This document shows positions 6,324-8,494 of a stretch of DNA of 8,494 bases, in pieces. The first letter of the stretch is position 1. Each line of letters starts with the position of its first letter. Both the position numbers and the translations under genes were made by a program. A model generated the notes under the pieces. The model was not told where the DNA came from. It ran no database searches and saw only the letters and a program-made list of their open reading frames with translations. Source of the stretch: Planctomycetaceae bacterium (GTDB taxonomy: Bacteria; Planctomycetota; Planctomycetia; Pirellulales; Thermoguttaceae). The stretch lies in contig JAIRLW010000366.1 in the NCBI GenBank assembly GCA_031259095.1, forward strand, positions 1 to 8,494, read 5' to 3'.

Positions 6324-6331
6324 GAATGCGG
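6320..6331 (+). repeat. TTAGGAATGCGG repeat overlapping the RNase III stop
   Basis: These 12 bases recur identically at 8137-8148, 38 bases after the end of the next gene. In both places they come shortly before a GGTAGGCGA-type sequence in one orientation or the other. Here the TAG stop of RNase III is part of the repeat. Confidence 0.5.
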
Positions 6332-6423
6332 GGTTGGGGTTAATACTGTTTGTGCTTGAAAATATAAGGTAGGCAACCTTATTAGGTAGGCGACCTTTTG
6401 CTAAAAGGTTTTCACCTACGGTC

Positions 6424-6443
6424 GCGTCGGCTATCGCCGACGC
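6424..6443 (+). terminator. Strong GC hairpin after RNase III
   Basis: GCGTCGGC-TATC-GCCGACGC is a perfect 8-base stem with a 4-base loop. The following bases are TATTAATCAAAA with no U run, so a classical intrinsic terminator is not shown. It is more likely a structural part of the surrounding repeat, but it may stop or stabilise the upstream transcript. Confidence 0.4.
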
Positions 6444-6444
6444 T

Positions 6445-6474
6445 ATTAATCAAAATTAATCAAAATTAATCAAA
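6445..6474 (+). repeat. Tandem repeat ATTAATCAAA, three copies
   Basis: Three exact copies of a ten-base unit (6445-6454, 6455-6464, 6465-6474) follow the GC hairpin inside the GGTAGGCGA-bounded unit. The ten-base period matches that of the other repeats in this window. Copy number could vary between strains by slippage. Confidence 0.85.
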
Positions 6475-6558
6475 AAATTTCAGGCGAAACATCGCCTACC
6501 TACTGGAAGGCGCGCAGCACGACTACGGGAAGAACCAAATCATAGAGTTTTATGAAGA

Positions 6559-6643
6559 ATTATTTGTCCCTAATATCCCATTTATCCTTAATGTCCCTAA
6601 ACTATAATTTTAGGGACGATAGGGACTAATGGGACAAAATAAT
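6559..6643. repeat. GTCCC-array palindrome upstream of the DUF711 gene
   Basis: An 85-base imperfect palindrome. The left arm starts ATTATTTGTCCC and ends AATGTCCCTAAA; the right arm starts TTTTAGGGAC and ends GGGACAAAATAAT. The left arm carries one extra 9-10 base unit. The loop region contains TATAAT (6603-6608), which could be a promoter only by chance, as no -35 fits. Confidence 0.8.
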
Positions 6644-6713
6644 CAAGATCAATTGCCTAATCTATCACCAATTCACACCGCCAACCCAAACCACGAACCC
6701 CATACTTCAAACA

Positions 6714-8099
6714 ATGCTTCGAACAGACGAAATTCTTTCCACTATTCGTATGCTCCATGACGAGCATCTTGACGTTCGTGCTGTAACACTTGCGCTGAAT
6801 CTGAACGATTGCGCCAGTATCAATGCCGATCAACTTTGCCGGAAAGTGTACAATAAAATTACCGATTACGCCCGTAATTTGGTTGTTATTTGCAATGAGA
6901 TTGGGGAAAAATACGGTATTCCTGTTACGAACAAACGTCTTGCGATTTCGCCGGCAGCCGCTATTCTTGCCGGTCATGGTTGTCATGCGGCGTTGCAACT
7001 CGCTCAGACTTTGGATAAAGCGGCGGCTGAATGTCGTGTTGATTTTGTAGGCGGTTTTTCCGCGTTGGTTCAAAAAGGAATTTCTGTCGGTGCGCAGATT
7101 GTTCTGGATTCCCTGCCGGAAGTTCTTTCTAAAACGGAACGGGTTTGTGCGTCGATTAATGTTGCTTCGCGTAAGGCGGGAATTAACATGAACGCCATCC
7201 GGCAACTTGGTCATCTCATTCCGGACATCGCCGAAGCCACCGCCAAACAACAAGGTTTTGGCGCCGCCAAACTGGTTGTTTTTGCTAATATTCCTGAAGA
7301 TAATCCGTTTATGGCGGGCGCGTACATGGGAGCCGGAGAACCGGAAGCAACGATTAATATTGGCGTGAGCGGTCCCGGCGTGGTGGATTCCGGTTTGCGA
7401 CGACGTATCGAAGCCGCTAAAATTAACGGTAAAAAATTGACGCTCGGCGATTTGGCGGAAGAAATCAAAATCACCAGTTTTCGCGTAACACGTGTTGGCG
7501 AACTGATTGGTCGGGAAGTTGCGGAACGTCTGAACACGGAATTTGGTATCGTTGATCTGTCGCTTGCTCCAACGCCGACAGTTGGCGATAGTATTGGCGA
7601 AATTCTGAAAACGTTGGGAATTGCTCAAATCGGCGCACCCGGTTCGACAGCGGCAATTGCTCTTTTGAATGATGCGGTCAAAAAAGGCGGACTTTTTGCA
7701 TCGAGTTCGGTTGGAGGTTTGAGCGGGGCGTTCATTCCGGTTTCCGAAGATTCCAGTTTAGCCGATGCAGTTGCTCAAGGACATTTAAGTCTTGAAAAAC
7801 TTGAGGCAATGACCGCAGTTTGCAGTGTTGGTCTCGATATGATTCTGATTCCCGGCGACACTCCACCGGAAACGATTGCCGCGTTAATTGCCGATGAGAT
7901 GGCAATTGGCGTGATCAACAATAAAACCACCGCTGCACGATTAATTCCGGTTCCTGGCGCCAAAGCGGGTGATCCGGTTAGTTTTGGAGGTCTTTTTGGA
8001 GCCTCTCCGGTGATGGAAGTTCGGAATATCGGAGCAAGCAATGAATTTGTCCATTTTGGCGGAAGAATTCCCGCGCCGTTACAATCGCTCGGAAATTGA
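6714..8099 (+). CDS. UPF0210 / DUF711 (PFL family) protein
   Basis: A full-length 461-residue protein that matches the conserved family pattern from end to end: TIRMLHDEHLDVRAVTLALN (10-29), NKRLAISP (73-80), FVGGFSALVQKG (111-122), CASINVASRKAGINMNAI (145-162), AKLVVFANIPEDNPFMAGAY (185-204), INIGVSGPGVV (214-224) and a C-terminus with GGLFGASPVMEV and GGRIPAP. No signal peptide or membrane segment is seen, so it is probably cytoplasmic. The family is widespread in bacteria and archaea, distantly related to pyruvate-formate-lyase-like folds and without an established reaction. In many genomes it lies beside a small ACT-domain protein (UPF0237); none is present here. The ATG gives the usual family start, without a Shine-Dalgarno. 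Function remains unassigned. Confidence 0.93.
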   Translation: MLRTDEILSTIRMLHDEHLDVRAVTLALNLNDCASINADQLCRKVYNKITDYARNLVVICNEIGEKYGIPVTNKRLAISPAAAILAGHGCHAALQLAQTLDKAAAECRVDFVGGFSALVQKGISVGAQIVLDSLPEVLSKTERVCASINVASRKAGINMNAIRQLGHLIPDIAEATAKQQGFGAAKLVVFANIPEDNPFMAGAYMGAGEPEATINIGVSGPGVVDSGLRRRIEAAKINGKKLTLGDLAEEIKITSFRVTRVGELIGREVAERLNTEFGIVDLSLAPTPTVGDSIGEILKTLGIAQIGAPGSTAAIALLNDAVKKGGLFASSSVGGLSGAFIPVSEDSSLADAVAQGHLSLEKLEAMTAVCSVGLDMILIPGDTPPETIAALIADEMAIGVINNKTTAARLIPVPGAKAGDPVSFGGLFGASPVMEVRNIGASNEFVHFGGRIPAPLQSLGN

Positions 8100-8136
8100 T
8101 TTTTGCTCTACTTCTCGCGGTTACCAATGATCGTTT

Positions 8137-8163
8137 TTAGGAATGCGGACATCTCGCCTACCT
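8137..8163 (+). repeat. TTAGGAATGCGG / TCGCCTACCT repeat copy
   Basis: TTAGGAATGCGG (8137-8148) and TCGCCTACCT (8154-8163) both recur in the gap after RNase III (6320-6331 and 6492-6501). Here they are only 5 bases apart, so this may be the compact form of the repeat whose other copy has been expanded by internal hairpins. Confidence 0.55.
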
Positions 8164-8317
8164 TTGGTTGCGGCTACGCCGTGATGGAAACGCGAGCAAA
8201 ACATTACAAAGAATTTATAATACCTATGATATTTTCTACCAACTCGACTCAATTACGATATGATTGCAAAAATACCATTGGGAATCTCTCAAAATCTTTT
8301 TTCCTAGTACCAACTCA

Positions 8318-8353
8318 TTTGTTCCTAATGTCCCATGAGTCCCTAAAGTCCCT
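8318..8353 (+). repeat. GTCCC-array repeat, single arm
   Basis: The order is TTTGTTCC, TAATGTCCC, ATGAGTCCC, TAAAGTCCCT, four units at 9-10 base spacing. Unlike the copies at 5276 and 6559 it has no inverted partner within reach. It runs directly into the 21-base direct repeat. Confidence 0.7.
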
Positions 8354-8389
8354 GAACGGGGGCAAGTTTGCTCTGAACGGGGGCAAGTT
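8352..8389 (+). repeat. Two-copy direct repeat CTGAACGGGGGCAAGTT, period 21
   Basis: The 17-base unit occurs exactly at 8352-8368 and 8373-8389. Its GGGGGC core (8379-8384) also has an inverted GCCCCC at 8412-8417. It may be a protein-binding direct repeat or part of an adjacent element. With two copies and no neighbouring gene in view, its role cannot be assigned. Confidence 0.7.
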
Positions 8390-8494
8390 CACCGCAAAAG
8401 GAAGCAATTCCGCCCCCAAAAACAAAGGGTGTAATTTTGATTCTACGTATGTTGTGGTAATCTGGGTGGTTTTGTTTTTTTTACGTTTTTCCAG

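Larger units (their letters stand above)
6383..6502. repeat. 120-base unit bounded by an 11-base perfect inverted repeat
   Basis: TAGGTAGGCGA (6383-6393) and TCGCCTACCTA (6492-6502) are exact reverse complements. Inside are ACCTTTT-GCT-AAAAGGT (6393-6409), an 8-base stem GCGTCGGC/GCCGACGC with a TATC loop (6424-6443), and AGGCGA-AACA-TCGCCT (6482-6497). The closing arm TCGCCTACCT recurs at 8154-8163. This looks like a folded REP- or MITE-like element; it sits just past RNase III and could also protect or end its transcript. Confidence 0.6.
6324..6713 (+). other. Gene-free, repeat-rich gap between RNase III and the DUF711 gene
   Basis: No convincing gene is present in these 390 bases. In order they hold small hairpins with GGTAGGC (6366-6419), a strong GC-rich hairpin (6424-6443), a three-copy ten-base tandem repeat (6445-6474), the closing arm of the GGTAGGCGA inverted repeat (6492-6502), a GTCCC palindrome (6559-6643), and an unremarkable C/A-rich leader (6646-6713) before the DUF711 start. 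Confidence 0.7.
8100..8494 (+). other. Gene-free region after the DUF711 gene, to the window end
   Basis: No credible gene starts or ends here. It contains the TTAGGAATGCGG and TCGCCTACCT repeats (8137-8163), an end-like motif GGGAATCTCTCAAAA (8280-8294), a single-arm GTCCC array (8318-8353) and a two-copy 21-base direct repeat (8352-8389). The last 80 bases are T/G-rich without visible structure. Confidence 0.65.

Noticed and set aside
6470..6606. A short open stretch without ATG reading FRRNIAYLLEGAQHDYGKNQ and ending in the GTCCC palindrome
   Set aside because: No start codon or Shine-Dalgarno, and both ends are repeat DNA. It could be a gene scrap but I recognise no family.
5276..6643. 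GTCCC arrays as a CRISPR array
   Set aside because: Units are about 10 bases with no unique spacers, arms are inverted to each other, and no cas gene is present.
6657..7628. A 323-codon minus-strand open frame opposite the DUF711 gene
   Set aside because: The opposite strand matches a conserved family from start to end; the minus-strand product is Asn/Arg/Phe-rich without any recognisable motif.

Overview
The window looks like a chromosomal segment of a moderately AT-rich bacterium. The four intact plus-strand genes end in TAA, TAG and TGA, so the genetic code is standard, and only one gene has a clear Shine-Dalgarno sequence. A secreted DUF5117/DUF4953-type zinc metalloprotease, a Cys-anchored lipoprotein with an SMP-30/NHL-like propeller, and long intergenic spaces full of repeats suggest a low-GC relative of the Planctomycetota/PVC group. 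That placement is inferred from gene content; there is no rRNA or other marker here to prove it.

Layout. Positions 1-2031 (minus) hold the N-terminal 677 codons of a large secreted metalloprotease that runs off the left edge. Positions 2032-2834 have no intact gene. They hold a decayed IS5-type transposase (about 2281-2601, minus) nested inside two layers of inverted repeats. Then, all on the plus strand, come an ABC ATPase of the zinc/manganese-uptake type (2835-3572), a 514-residue lipoprotein with a Lys/Glu/Ala helical stalk and a C-terminal propeller (3680-5224), ribonuclease III (5619-6323) and a UPF0210/DUF711 (PFL family) protein (6714-8099). Only the ABC and lipoprotein genes lie close together (107 bases apart). 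The other gaps are about 390 bases each.

The gaps are the unusual part. At least three short repeat families recur in them: (i) GTCCC repeats with a 9-10 base period, often folded into imperfect palindromes (2243-2279 with 2656-2685, 5276-5331, 6559-6643, 8318-8353); (ii) an end-like motif close to GGGAACTTCTAAAA, found alone, as inverted pairs, or just before a GTCCC array (2209, 2753, 2784, 5253, 5446, 5516, 8280); (iii) a TTAGGAATGCGG / GGTAGGCGA hairpin family (6320-6502, 8137-8163). Family (ii) forms a long inverted repeat in the presumed leader of the RNase III gene, where it could be an RNase III substrate.

I see no CRISPR array, tRNA, rRNA, phage genes, defence system or biosynthetic cluster. 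The genes look like housekeeping or cell-envelope functions and do not form an evident shared pathway. The most interesting material is the repeat system and an Asp-to-Asn change at a normally acidic active-site position of RNase III.
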